64,000 nucleotides of DNA from the NCBI GenBank assembly GCA_023151185.1, contig JAKLJL010000005.1, positions 124,001 through 188,000 on the forward strand, given 5' to 3'. Within the stretch, counting starts at the first letter, position 1; each line of letters starts with the position of its first letter. The position numbers and the translations under genes are program-made. This document shows, one piece after another, positions 25,903 to 35,388 of this stretch. The DNA is from Bacteroidota bacterium (GTDB taxonomy: Bacteria > Bacteroidota > JABWAT01). The notes beneath the pieces were generated by a model. The model searched no databases, had not been told where the DNA came from, and saw only the letters and a program-made list of their open reading frames with translations.

Positions 25903-27958
25903 AAAACCGGCAGGCTACACAGTAAGTCAAATCACACGGGCGCTACGCCTTCCGCCAAAAGAAATGGAACGGTTTGTGTCAGAAGTGATCAGTGAACTGG
26001 TCACCGACCGGAAAGTTTCGAGGCTTCAGGGAAAAAAATTCGGAATACCTGAAAAAGAAGTTTTTGCCGAAGGGATTCTTCAGGTTACAAAAAGCGGAAC
26101 CGGTTACGTTCGGCTGGATGAAGCAACAGAACTGCTGATAGCCGAGAAAAACCTACGGAATGCACTTCATGAAGACCGGGTGAGGGTCTCCGTTTTTCCC
26201 AAAAAACCAGATTCCCGGCCCGAGGGCGTCATTACCGAAGTTCTTGAACGGTCCAGAACCCGGTTTGTTGGTGTTCTGGAATCCGGAAAAGGATTTGCCT
26301 TTATGGTCCCTGATGATCAGCGTGTTCACCGCGACTTTTATATTTCCCCCAAAAACCTTGGGAAGGCAAAAGCAGGTGATAAGGTGATCATCCAGATGGA
26401 AGACTGGAAAAATCCCAATTTTAATCCGGAAGGACGGGTTATCGAAGTTCTCGGCCGGGCTAAAGATCTGAAAGTTCAGGTAATCGCCGTCGCCCGCGGA
26501 CTGGATGTTGCCGACCGGTTTCCTTCATCCGTAGAGACGGAAGCGGCCTTGTTCCCCCGTGAAATCACTCCCGATGACCTCGCCGGCCGCCTCGATCTCA
26601 GATCAGAGGCGGTATTGACCATCGACCCGGAAGATGCCAAAGATTTTGATGATGCAGTTTCCCTGAAAGAACTGGATAACGGGAATGTGCTCCTGGGAGT
26701 CCACATTGCCGACGTAAGCCACTTCGTCAGGCCGGGGACCAAACTCGACCTGGAAGCTTTGAAACGGGGAACCTCGGTTTATCTGGTCGACAGAACCATC
26801 CCGATGCTCCCGGAAGTTCTGAGCAATAACCTGTGTTCCCTCGTTCCCGGGCAGGACCGCCTGACTTTTTCAGCCATGATGGAGGTAACCCCTGCCGGGA
26901 CGGTTAAATCGGCAGATTTTCATAAATCGGTAATCCATTCACAACGCCGGTTTACCTATGAGGAAGTACAGAAGAGCCTTACAACCGGGACCGGAGACTT
27001 TGCACCGCTTTTGCAAAAATTGAACCGGATTGCCAAAGTTCTGATGCGGAAACGGTTTAAAAACGGAAGTATTGACTTCGACTCGCCTGAAGCAAAATTC
27101 CGGTTCAATGAAAAGGGAGCCCCGGTCGAAATTATTAAAAAGGAACGGCTCGACTCCCACCGGCTGATCGAAGAACTTATGCTTCTGGCAAACAAATCAG
27201 TGGCCGGGTTTTTTACCGGTTATCTGAAAAAACACCGGAAACCGGCTCTTTACCGGGTTCACGACCGGCCGGATCTGGCCAAACTGACGGCCCTGCAATC
27301 TCTGGCCGCAGGTCTGGGGTTTCATCTGGATGTTGGAACAGAAGATGAAACCGGGTTTTCACTTCAGCGCCTGATGGAAGAAGTAAAGGGAACTGAGGCC
27401 GAAAATGTGATCAGTGAACTGGCTGTCAGAAGTATGGCCCGGGCAGCCTATTCTCCCGAAAATATCGGGCATTTCGGACTGGCTTTCCGGGATTACACCC
27501 ATTTTACATCGCCGATCCGCCGGTATCCCGATCTGATCGTTCACCGTCTGCTGCAAGCCTATGCCATTGAGCAGAAAACGGAACCGGTTTATCAGGTTCA
27601 GTACCTGACTGCAATTTCAGAACGCTGCAATTTGTCTGAACGGAAGGCAACAGAAGCAGAACGTGAATCGGTTAAGCTTATGCAGGTTGAATATATGAAA
27701 TCGAGGATTGGAGATGTGTTTGAAGCCATTATATCGGGGGTCACCCAATTTGGCTTATATGTTGAAATCAACGATCTTCTTGTCGAGGGAATGATTTCTG
27801 TCAGAGACCTGAAAAAGGATTTTTATAATTACCAGGAAAATACCTTTTCTCTGGTGGGGGAACGAACCGGCCACACGTATAGATTGGGGGATCATATCCG
27901 GGTTGAATGCGCCAATGCCAACCCGGCCAGACGAACCATTGACTTTATACCGGCCTGA
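25841..27958 (+). CDS. rnr: Ribonuclease R (RNase II/R family 3'-5' exoribonuclease)
   Basis: 705 residues. An N-terminal winged helix (~10-65) is followed by cold-shock-like OB domains. The RNB catalytic domain carries TIDPEDAKDFDDAVS, whose Asp cluster binds Mg2+, with GVHIADVSHFV, YLVDRTIPMLPE and HFTSPIRRYPDLIVHRLL. A C-terminal S1 domain (GDVFEAIISGVTQFGLYVEI) follows. It degrades structured RNA. The ATG lies 62 bp inside tamB in another frame, so the two are expressed together. Confidence 0.95.
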   Translation: MKSKNPKSNLKTAILRFLANKKPAGYTVSQITRALRLPPKEMERFVSEVISELVTDRKVSRLQGKKFGIPEKEVFAEGILQVTKSGTGYVRLDEATELLIAEKNLRNALHEDRVRVSVFPKKPDSRPEGVITEVLERSRTRFVGVLESGKGFAFMVPDDQRVHRDFYISPKNLGKAKAGDKVIIQMEDWKNPNFNPEGRVIEVLGRAKDLKVQVIAVARGLDVADRFPSSVETEAALFPREITPDDLAGRLDLRSEAVLTIDPEDAKDFDDAVSLKELDNGNVLLGVHIADVSHFVRPGTKLDLEALKRGTSVYLVDRTIPMLPEVLSNNLCSLVPGQDRLTFSAMMEVTPAGTVKSADFHKSVIHSQRRFTYEEVQKSLTTGTGDFAPLLQKLNRIAKVLMRKRFKNGSIDFDSPEAKFRFNEKGAPVEIIKKERLDSHRLIEELMLLANKSVAGFFTGYLKKHRKPALYRVHDRPDLAKLTALQSLAAGLGFHLDVGTEDETGFSLQRLMEEVKGTEAENVISELAVRSMARAAYSPENIGHFGLAFRDYTHFTSPIRRYPDLIVHRLLQAYAIEQKTEPVYQVQYLTAISERCNLSERKATEAERESVKLMQVEYMKSRIGDVFEAIISGVTQFGLYVEINDLLVEGMISVRDLKKDFYNYQENTFSLVGERTGHTYRLGDHIRVECANANPARRTIDFIPA

Positions 27959-27978
27959 ATGCTTTGAAGGAAAGAATA

Positions 27979-30900
27979 ATGAGACAATTTCGGATTTATG
28001 CACTTTTAGGTTTTGCTCTTTTCTGGTCCCAACTGGTATCAGCCCAGTTTCAGTTCGGGCAGAATAAAGTTCAGTACAAGGATTTCAAATGGAATTTTAT
28101 CCAGTCAGATCATTTCGACCTTTATTTTGCAGACGGGTTTTATCCGCTGGCGGAATATGCCATCAACGAAGCTGAATCTGCCTACGTCAGAATTCAGAAA
28201 GACTTCAAATACAGTTTAAACTCCCGGGTTTCCTTTATCATTTACGGCTCTCACAATGAGTTTCAGCAAACCAACGCTATTCAGGGATTTCTGGATGAGG
28301 GAATCGGCGGAGTAACCGAACTTTTTAAAAACCGGGTTGTTCTTCCGTTTCAGGGTGACTATCACATGTTTGCCCATGTCATCCATCACGAACTTGTTCA
28401 TGCTGTTATTAACGATATGTTTTATGGCGGCAGCATCCAGAACATCATCTCCTCGAATATTCAGTTTACTATTCCCCTTTGGTTCAATGAAGGTCTGGCC
28501 GAATTCAGTGCACTCGACTGGGATTCCAATACCGACCAGTTTATGCGCGATGCAGTCATGAACACCTACCTGGCCCCTATTCCCCAGCTTTCAGGCTATT
28601 TTGCTTACCGTGGCGGACAAAGTGTCTGGTATTACATCACCCAGAAATACGGCCGTGAAAAAATTTCTGAAATCCTGCATAAAATGAAATCAACCCGCGA
28701 TGTAGAACAGGCTTTTCAGAGTTCGATCGGGTTAAACTTTGAAGAACTGTCTGACCGGTGGGAACATGATCTGAAAGTCAGATACTGGCCCGAAATTGCC
28801 AGCAGAACCGATCTGACAACGTTTTCAAAACGCCTGATCAACCACCAGAAAGATGGATCCAGCTACAATACGTCACCGGCGATTTCACCCCGTGGCGATA
28901 AAATTGTTTATATGACCGATAAAAACCGGTATATTGATCTGTTCGTCATGAACTCACTCGACGGGAAGAGTGCCAGAAAACTGGTCGACGGTCAGAAAAG
29001 CCGGGATTATGAAGAACTTCACCTGCTGACGCCCGGAATCTCCTGGTCTCCTGACTCAAAAAAAATTGCGGTGGCTACCAAAGCCGGCGGTGATGATGCC
29101 ATCATGATTATTGATGTCGAAACCGGAGATGATGAAAAAATTGAAACCGGCCTTACCGGTATTTATAGTGTGGATTGGAGCCGTGACGGGAAATTTCTGG
29201 TTTTTCAGGGACTGACGCTGGGCGTTTCCGATCTATATCTGCTGGATATGGAAACCCGGGCAGTAACCAATCTGACCCAGGATGCATTCAGTGATATGGA
29301 ACCCGCCTTTTCACCGGACTCTAAAAAAATTGTTTTTGTTTCAGACCGGATGGACTACACCCAGGAACAACTGAGTTCCGGAAAATTGAAAATGAATCAG
29401 CTTAATCTCAGATCCAGAGACCTGTACGAACTGGATCTGGATACCAGACAGGTTCGCAGGCTGACAAACACTCCCGGTGTAGAAAAGTCGAATCCGGTTT
29501 ATGCCCGTGATGCAAAAAACCTCCTGTTTATCTCGGATGAAAACGGGGCCTACAATATCTGGCATCTGAATCCGGAAAACCTGAAAACCCGGCCTCTGAC
29601 CAACCTGCTGCAGGGCATTCAGCAACTGTCGGTAACTTACGACGGAAACAGAATGGCCGTTTCGGCATTGAATAATGCAGGATATGATATTTACACGATC
29701 AACAATCCGCTTGATCTGAATGTTGAAGGCGATTCGCTGATCCCGAACCAATGGGCCAAATTCAGGGATGCCCAAAAGTTTGATTTTACTGCCAGTGAAA
29801 CGGAAGTTACCCTTCCCATGCAGCCCGATTCGCTTTCCGGATTTGTTTTTGCACCGGCCGATGGCACTCAGCCGGCTTCTGCAGACACAATCAATTTCCG
29901 GGATTATCAGTTCTCTGTCACACCCGATGCCGTACCCCAGACTGAGGAAACCATTGCAGAGGCCAATATTCAGTCCGGTCAGACCCGAACCGAAGACGGC
30001 GGGTATGTGATCAACAACTACAAACTGAATTTTTCTCCGGATATGATTTACGGGAATGCTGAGGTAACCTCCCTTTACGGCGTTTATAGCCAGACCAACA
30101 TGCTGTTCAGCGATATGCTGGGAAATCACCAGATCTTTTTTGCCACCAGTCTGGTTCTTGATTTAAAAAACAGCGACTTCTATCTCGCCTACTATTACCT
30201 GCCGAAACGCGTTGATACCGGTATCTTTGGTTTTCATTCCAGCCGTTATTTTAATCTGTATTCAACTGAAGATGACGAGGTTTATTTTTACCGGTACCGG
30301 TTTTACGGTGGCGGAAGCACCCTGTCCTATCCGTTTGATAAGTACAACCGGGTCTCACTCGATCTGGGCTATTCGGTTTTGAGCCGGGAAAACATGGATT
30401 TACAGAATAAACCTGAAGAAAGTACCTGGTTTATCAACCCGAAGCTGCAGTTTGTTCACGATATGGTTTTGTGGGGGCCTACTGCACCCAACACCGGAAC
30501 CCGGTATGGGGTTGCGGTTCAATACGTTCCCAGGCCCTTTAGTGACGATATTTCCTTCCTGTCATTTTCCGGCGATTACCGTACCTATTTCAGGATAACC
30601 GATTACAGTTCATTTGCACTACGGGCTGTCGGGGCACTTTCTAATGGTAAAACGCCCCAGCGGTATTTCATCGGCGGGGTAGAAAACTGGATCAATGTGA
30701 ATTATGGCGGACGGACGAATTTCCCGATCAGGAATCTGACAGATTATGTTTTTGCAGAAGCCGGACTACCGCTTCGGGGTCATTTTATGAACGAGCAGAA
30801 CGGAACACGGTACTTTATCACCAATGCAGAACTCCGGTTTCCCATGCTTTTCTGGATTCTTCCGGAAGTTGGAGCCGGAAATTTTTTCATGGGAAATATC

Positions 30901-31122
30901 TTCCTCGATCTGGGATCGGCCTGGGATAATTCTGTAAAATACCAGCCATTTGGTAAAAACAAGTCGGGGGAATGGGGATTTAAAGACCTGCTGGGTGGAA
31001 CCGGCTGGGGGGTCAGAACCTATTTTGCCTACTTCCTGATCCGGTTTGATATGGCCTGGAGTTTTGATTTCCGGCAGAGTTCCAAACCGAAATATTACAT
31101 CTCACTTGGCGGCGATTTCTGA
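27979..31122 (+). CDS. Outer-membrane protein: zincin (HExxH) + TolB-like propeller + Omp85-like barrel
   Basis: 1047 residues from ATG 27979, preceded by AAGGAAAG; a TTG at 27964 lies upstream of the SD and is rejected. Signal peptide MRQFRIYALLGFALFWSQLVSA. Residues ~20-270 form a peptidase-MA/gluzincin-like domain with HHELVHAV and the downstream Glu in WFNEGLAEFSA. Then come PD40/TolB-type propeller blades (SPRGDKIVYMTDKN, SPDSKKIAVATKAGG, SPDSKKIVFVSDRMD). From ~680 onward, beta-strand sequence resembling a surface-antigen barrel includes YFIGGVENWINVNYGGRTNF and a final GGDF. It is probably a surface or periplasmic protease tethered by its own barrel. The architecture is shared with the gene at 40905-43709. 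Confidence 0.85.
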   Translation: MRQFRIYALLGFALFWSQLVSAQFQFGQNKVQYKDFKWNFIQSDHFDLYFADGFYPLAEYAINEAESAYVRIQKDFKYSLNSRVSFIIYGSHNEFQQTNAIQGFLDEGIGGVTELFKNRVVLPFQGDYHMFAHVIHHELVHAVINDMFYGGSIQNIISSNIQFTIPLWFNEGLAEFSALDWDSNTDQFMRDAVMNTYLAPIPQLSGYFAYRGGQSVWYYITQKYGREKISEILHKMKSTRDVEQAFQSSIGLNFEELSDRWEHDLKVRYWPEIASRTDLTTFSKRLINHQKDGSSYNTSPAISPRGDKIVYMTDKNRYIDLFVMNSLDGKSARKLVDGQKSRDYEELHLLTPGISWSPDSKKIAVATKAGGDDAIMIIDVETGDDEKIETGLTGIYSVDWSRDGKFLVFQGLTLGVSDLYLLDMETRAVTNLTQDAFSDMEPAFSPDSKKIVFVSDRMDYTQEQLSSGKLKMNQLNLRSRDLYELDLDTRQVRRLTNTPGVEKSNPVYARDAKNLLFISDENGAYNIWHLNPENLKTRPLTNLLQGIQQLSVTYDGNRMAVSALNNAGYDIYTINNPLDLNVEGDSLIPNQWAKFRDAQKFDFTASETEVTLPMQPDSLSGFVFAPADGTQPASADTINFRDYQFSVTPDAVPQTEETIAEANIQSGQTRTEDGGYVINNYKLNFSPDMIYGNAEVTSLYGVYSQTNMLFSDMLGNHQIFFATSLVLDLKNSDFYLAYYYLPKRVDTGIFGFHSSRYFNLYSTEDDEVYFYRYRFYGGGSTLSYPFDKYNRVSLDLGYSVLSRENMDLQNKPEESTWFINPKLQFVHDMVLWGPTAPNTGTRYGVAVQYVPRPFSDDISFLSFSGDYRTYFRITDYSSFALRAVGALSNGKTPQRYFIGGVENWINVNYGGRTNFPIRNLTDYVFAEAGLPLRGHFMNEQNGTRYFITNAELRFPMLFWILPEVGAGNFFMGNIFLDLGSAWDNSVKYQPFGKNKSGEWGFKDLLGGTGWGVRTYFAYFLIRFDMAWSFDFRQSSKPKYYISLGGDF

Positions 31123-31125
31123 CGG

Positions 31126-32397
31126 GTGGGGTCTGTTCTTGCCGATTATCTGAGACGGCAATCCTGGTTGCCCGAACCGGTTACCCCCATACCGGGTTGC
31201 CCCGAAATGGTAGTTGTCATTCCCTGTTATGCCGAACCGGAGCCTGAAAAAACGCTTCTCTCCCTCATTTCCTGTGAAAACCCGGGGTGTGAAACTGCCG
31301 TTCTGTTTGTCATCAACCGGCCGGAAGGGGAATCGCCTGAAAAAATCCGCCTGAATGAGGACGCCGGGATCAAACTGGAACAGTGCAGGAAGCTTCTTCC
31401 GGACTGGCTGTCTCTTACCATCCTGGTACCACCCCCTTTCCATTCCTCAATTGCCGGGCCAGGCAGCGCCCGGAAAACCGGCATGGATGAAGCAGTCAGG
31501 TGGTTCAGCGAAACCGGCCAGACAAATGGAATTTTGATTTCTCTGGATGCGGATTCCCTGGTTTCACCCAATTATCTGACTGCTATCAGATCCCGTTTCC
31601 AGGTACCGGGCACCCGGGGCTGTTCGGTTTATTTTGAACACCCGCTGACCGGCGGACCAGAACGTGAGGCAATCGTCCGGTACGAACTTCATCTCAGGGT
31701 CTTTATCCACTTTCAAAGACTGGCCGGTTATCCTTTTGCCTTTCAGACCATCGGGTCTGCCTTTGCAATCCGGGCAGATGTCTACGCAAGGGCCGGTGGT
31801 ATGAATAAACGGAAAGCAGGCGAAGACTTTTATTTTCTCCATAAAATCATTCCGGATGGGGGATTCAGTGATCTGACCGGAACAACTGTTTTTCCATCGG
31901 CAAGAAAATCAGACCGGGTTCCCTTTGGGACGGGCAAAGCTGTTTCTGACTACCTTACGGCTGGAGACTCAGACTATCCCACCTACCATCCCGACATATT
32001 TCTCACCCTTGCAGAACTGGTTTCATCAGGCCGAACCTGGGCAGAACTTCCGCAGGAAGTCCGCCTTGCCTCAGCCGGGAAATTACCGCAGATTCTGCAG
32101 CCCGGCCGGGAACAGCGGAAACTTGATGAGGTTCTTCTTGAAATCAGCAGGAATTCCTCATCACCTGATGCTTTTAAAAAAAGATTTTTCAAATGGCTCG
32201 ACGGATTTGAATTCCTGAAATGGGTTCATCTTCTCAGAGACCATCCGTTTGGTAAAATCCCGGTAGGTGAGGCAGCCGTGACTCTTCTCAGGAAACGAAA
32301 CATCCCGTGTCTGCCTGGACCCGCAGAGTTGGAAAGTTTACTGACTCTTTTCAGGGAGATTGACAGGCAAAACCGGTTTCCGGCTCCGGGATTGTGA
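31126..32397 (+). CDS. Family 2-type glycosyltransferase
   Basis: 423 residues from GTG 31126, 3 bp after the preceding stop. MVVVIPCYAEPEPEKTLLSL is the GT-A nucleotide-binding start. GILISLDADSLVSPNYLTAI contains the DxD metal site, and AGEDFYFLHKI resembles the catalytic ED motif. There are no TM helices, so it is cytoplasmic. The C-terminal ~130 residues are helical and unassigned. Its place at the end of the heptose/tamB run suggests LPS or surface-glycan assembly; donor and acceptor are unknown. Confidence 0.82.
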   Translation: MGSVLADYLRRQSWLPEPVTPIPGCPEMVVVIPCYAEPEPEKTLLSLISCENPGCETAVLFVINRPEGESPEKIRLNEDAGIKLEQCRKLLPDWLSLTILVPPPFHSSIAGPGSARKTGMDEAVRWFSETGQTNGILISLDADSLVSPNYLTAIRSRFQVPGTRGCSVYFEHPLTGGPEREAIVRYELHLRVFIHFQRLAGYPFAFQTIGSAFAIRADVYARAGGMNKRKAGEDFYFLHKIIPDGGFSDLTGTTVFPSARKSDRVPFGTGKAVSDYLTAGDSDYPTYHPDIFLTLAELVSSGRTWAELPQEVRLASAGKLPQILQPGREQRKLDEVLLEISRNSSSPDAFKKRFFKWLDGFEFLKWVHLLRDHPFGKIPVGEAAVTLLRKRNIPCLPGPAELESLLTLFREIDRQNRFPAPGL

Positions 32398-32536
32398 GAA
32401 ATCAATTGGAATTCCGGGTTTTCGGTTAAGAAGGATGATTTCACCACGGTTAAAGGTTATTTTTGACAAATCTTTTAAAATTCTGATCGACCGAAACAGT
32501 TAGATTCAATTTTGTTACTCAACTACCGGGAATGAT

Positions 32537-34039
32537 ATGCTGGATATACAGAAAAAACTGACGAATTCGTTTTATGCAATGCTTAGCCTTCCGGCAACCG
32601 CCGTAGGTTTTGCCCTTTCAACCCAGATTGCAGCATTAAGCTGGATCCTCAGTAAAAATTATAATCTGGATATTCATCAGGTTGCCTTTGTCTGGCTGGC
32701 CGGTCCGCTGGCCGGTATTTTTGGGCAGGTCATTGTCGGAATGATCAGTGATAATGTCTGGTTTCTTGGTGGCAGGCGCCGCCCCTTCATCATGGTTGGC
32801 GGAATTGTGGGGGCCTTGATGTTTCTTGCACTACCTCAGATCGGTGTCATATCTGAAGCAACCGGCATTACCAATATCATTCTCATTGCCTCAATTATTG
32901 CATTACTTCTGGATCTTTCCATTAATGTTACGTTTAACCCGGCCCGGTCTCTGATAGCAGATCTTACTCCTGAAGGCGAGAAACGGACCAGCGGTTATAT
33001 CTGGATGCAGATTATTTCGGGGGTTTTTGGTGTATTGGCTTACTTCCTTTCTGTCCTGTTCGGAAATGAAACCCTCCTTCTGATTGCCGCAATTCTGGTA
33101 TTCATTTTTGCTGTATTCCCGGCACTGTTCATCGAAGAGAAAAGAGAACTGGTCGGTTCTCATGACGAAGTGTCTTCGAAGGTTACCTTACCACAGCTCA
33201 TCAGAATGATCTATCCGTTATATGGCTTCCTTTTATTCGGGGTATTCAGCCTCTTTTTTCACTTTTTCCAGACTGAGCTTGCCGGAATTCACAACTGGCT
33301 GCTGACCGGCAGCCTGGTCTACACGGTTCTGGTCGGAATTTACCTGATCAGAAAGGGGAAATCGGATCAGTCGGATGAAACTGAATTTAAGAAAATCATG
33401 CTGGCCCATACCTTTACCTGGGTTGCCTTTCAGTCGATGTTTGTCATGACCGGATTTTTTATTGACAAGCAGATTATTCCCAACATGGATCTTTCGGCCG
33501 TGTTTGCCAATCAGTTTGCAGAATATCTGACCGGTGAAGTTCAAAGCGCAGACCGGACAACCGGCAATATTGTTTCTTTAGGATTTTTGATTCTGAATGC
33601 AATCGGTGCCCTGTTCCCGCTGGTTCTTTCCTTCTTTGCCAAAAAATACGGAAGGGTTATGACCTACACGTCGTCATTGGCTTTCAGTGCGGCGGGTTAT
33701 TTTCTGATTGCCTTTTATGCTACCGCTGAAGTCGATTTTTATCTGGGGATGTTCCTGGTTGGCTTCGGTTGGGCAGCGGTTATTTCAATTATTTTTTCAA
33801 TCGTCACCGAACGGGTTGATCAGAAACAGATGGGCTTGTTCATGGGGATTTTCAACCTTGCAGTGGTCCTTCCGCAAATGATGAGCCAGGGGGTTGCCAA
33901 TCTGATTTCCCAAACCGGCAATTACCAACTGCTCTATATTCTATGCGGACTTTTCATCGTCATTTCGATGGTATTCTGGTTATTCGTGAGGGAACCCCGG
34001 TCAACCAGCCGGCAGACTTCGGCGCCAGCCGGCCATTGA
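32537..34039 (+). CDS. MFS transporter, SLC45/GPH-like sugar:cation symporter
   Basis: 500 residues with ~12 TM helices. The N-terminal block LPATAVGFALSTQIAALSWIL, trimmed here to GFALSTQIAALSWILSK, and the loop motif GGRRRPFIMVGG between TM2 and TM3 are typical of the SLC45/sucrose transporter and GPH groups. FNPARSLIADLTPEGEKRTSGY matches loop 4-5. It likely imports an alpha- or disaccharide with H+. It stands alone between the GT gene and the convergent dgt gene, with GGGA upstream of the ATG. An alpha-galactosidase gene lies 20 kb away, but no link can be shown. Confidence 0.85.
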   Translation: MLDIQKKLTNSFYAMLSLPATAVGFALSTQIAALSWILSKNYNLDIHQVAFVWLAGPLAGIFGQVIVGMISDNVWFLGGRRRPFIMVGGIVGALMFLALPQIGVISEATGITNIILIASIIALLLDLSINVTFNPARSLIADLTPEGEKRTSGYIWMQIISGVFGVLAYFLSVLFGNETLLLIAAILVFIFAVFPALFIEEKRELVGSHDEVSSKVTLPQLIRMIYPLYGFLLFGVFSLFFHFFQTELAGIHNWLLTGSLVYTVLVGIYLIRKGKSDQSDETEFKKIMLAHTFTWVAFQSMFVMTGFFIDKQIIPNMDLSAVFANQFAEYLTGEVQSADRTTGNIVSLGFLILNAIGALFPLVLSFFAKKYGRVMTYTSSLAFSAAGYFLIAFYATAEVDFYLGMFLVGFGWAAVISIIFSIVTERVDQKQMGLFMGIFNLAVVLPQMMSQGVANLISQTGNYQLLYILCGLFIVISMVFWLFVREPRSTSRQTSAPAGH

Positions 34040-34048
34040 ACCTGAAAA

Positions 34049-34092
34049 CGTTCACTCTGGTGTTTCTGAATCCGGAAATAACGGAGTGAACG
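34049..34092. terminator. Long imperfect hairpin between convergent MFS and dgt genes
   Basis: CGTTCACTC (34049-34057) pairs with GAGTGAACG (34084-34092). The stem continues inward through TGGTGTTTC/GGAAATAACG with one mismatch and two wobbles, ~18 pairs in total with a loop around tgaatccg. It has no T-tract. It is most likely a bidirectional terminator or mRNA 3'-end structure. Confidence 0.6.
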
Positions 34093-34128
34093 GTTACCGG
34101 CCTCATCCCTGAATTAACTGGCTTTTGA

Positions 34129-35388
34129 TCAGATCAGATCAACAATGCTGCCAAAATCAGGGTCAAACAGACGTTTGTACATCCGCGTGGCGAACTTATC
34201 GGTCATACCCGCCAGATAATCACAGATCAAACGTGCCTTTTCTGCCTCAGTTTCTGCCAGCAGAAGACGTTGTCTTAATGCTGGCGGTGCAATTTTAAAT
34301 CCCTTTCCTTTCACTTCCTCTTCCATGAGTGCTGAAAACAACCGGTTCAGCATCATATTCCCTTTATATTCGAACTGCTGGAGCTGGGGTGAAATGAAAA
34401 CCAGATCTGCTGCAATTTTTTTATACAGAGACGATGTTTTGACTGCAGGTTCAGAAACCGTGATTCCGAAGGACCATCGGTTGGAAAGTGAAGAAACGCT
34501 GTTTTGAACAGGGATCAGAGAGACAGATTGAATAAAGTCGCCCATTTTTTTGGAGAAAAACCGGTGGAGGTCGCCTTTTTTTAACTGCCGGGCAAGGTCA
34601 TCAAGAGCCTGTTTCTGCTCAGGATCAAGGTTTTGTCCCTCAGCCCAGACCATGACCCTGTCATGAGAAATAAACCCAGCCTGGACACCGTCAATGATGT
34701 CGTTTGCAGAGTATGCGGTATCATCCGCCCAGTCCATGATCTGGCATTCAACCGATTTAAGTCCGTTTTTATCCTTTGGCGCAGATGGAAGTGAAATTCC
34801 GGGGTACAGGAAGTCCAGAACTGGTGCCTGGTCAGGATAAAGAAAATGATTTTTTGGTAATTCCTGGAAGCTCGAAAGAAGAGCCTTGTATTTTAAAATG
34901 CCATCTAAAAACCCGCGGGTCGGGTTTAAGCCTCGGCGGTCACTTCCCTCACCGTAAATGGTTGAGGTCAGGAGCCTCAGGGTTTGGGCATTTCCCTCAA
35001 ACCCACCGAATGTTACCATGAGTTTGTGAAGGCTTTTTTCGCCGGCATGACCAAAAGGCGGGTGCCCCAGATCATGTGCCAGACAGCAGGCCTCTACAAG
35101 AGACTCATCCAGATAAAATCCGGAATCCAGATCCTGACTGGTTCGGTTCAAAAACCGGGTAATCGACCGGCCGATCTGGGCAACTTCAAGAGAATGTGTG
35201 AGCCGGCTCCGGTAAAAGTCATATTCCCCGGATAAAAAGACCTGGGTTTTTGCCTGAAGGCGGCGGAAGGCAGAGGTATGAATGAGCCGGTCCCGGTCAA
35301 TTTCAAACGGTGTTCTGAAATCAGTTTTTCTTGGTCCGTCCGGGCAGGTGTAATCAAACTCAGAATAAAATAAATTTTCAGGTGTCAT
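34129..35388 (-). CDS. dgt: dGTPase-like deoxynucleoside triphosphate triphosphohydrolase (HD domain)
   Basis: 419 residues. The N-terminus RLIHTSAFRRLQAKTQVF and then SRLTHSLEVAQIGRSI (first His) are family hallmarks, followed by ACCLAHDLGHPPFGHAGE (HD pair) and MDWADDTAYSANDIIDG (final Asp). This completes the H...HD...D metal site. It hydrolyses dGTP or other dNTPs to the deoxynucleoside plus triphosphate. It is the last gene of a minus-strand run starting at lpxH and begins with a 4-bp overlap with the methyltransferase gene. A housekeeping dNTP-balance role is the default. Confidence 0.93.
   Translation of the reverse strand: MTPENLFYSEFDYTCPDGPRKTDFRTPFEIDRDRLIHTSAFRRLQAKTQVFLSGEYDFYRSRLTHSLEVAQIGRSITRFLNRTSQDLDSGFYLDESLVEACCLAHDLGHPPFGHAGEKSLHKLMVTFGGFEGNAQTLRLLTSTIYGEGSDRRGLNPTRGFLDGILKYKALLSSFQELPKNHFLYPDQAPVLDFLYPGISLPSAPKDKNGLKSVECQIMDWADDTAYSANDIIDGVQAGFISHDRVMVWAEGQNLDPEQKQALDDLARQLKKGDLHRFFSKKMGDFIQSVSLIPVQNSVSSLSNRWSFGITVSEPAVKTSSLYKKIAADLVFISPQLQQFEYKGNMMLNRLFSALMEEEVKGKGFKIAPPALRQRLLLAETEAEKARLICDYLAGMTDKFATRMYKRLFDPDFGSIVDLI

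Noticed and set aside
34129-35388. dGTPase as part of a phage-defence system
   Set aside because: It sits in a housekeeping envelope operon with no partner defence genes; normal dNTP control is the simpler reading.
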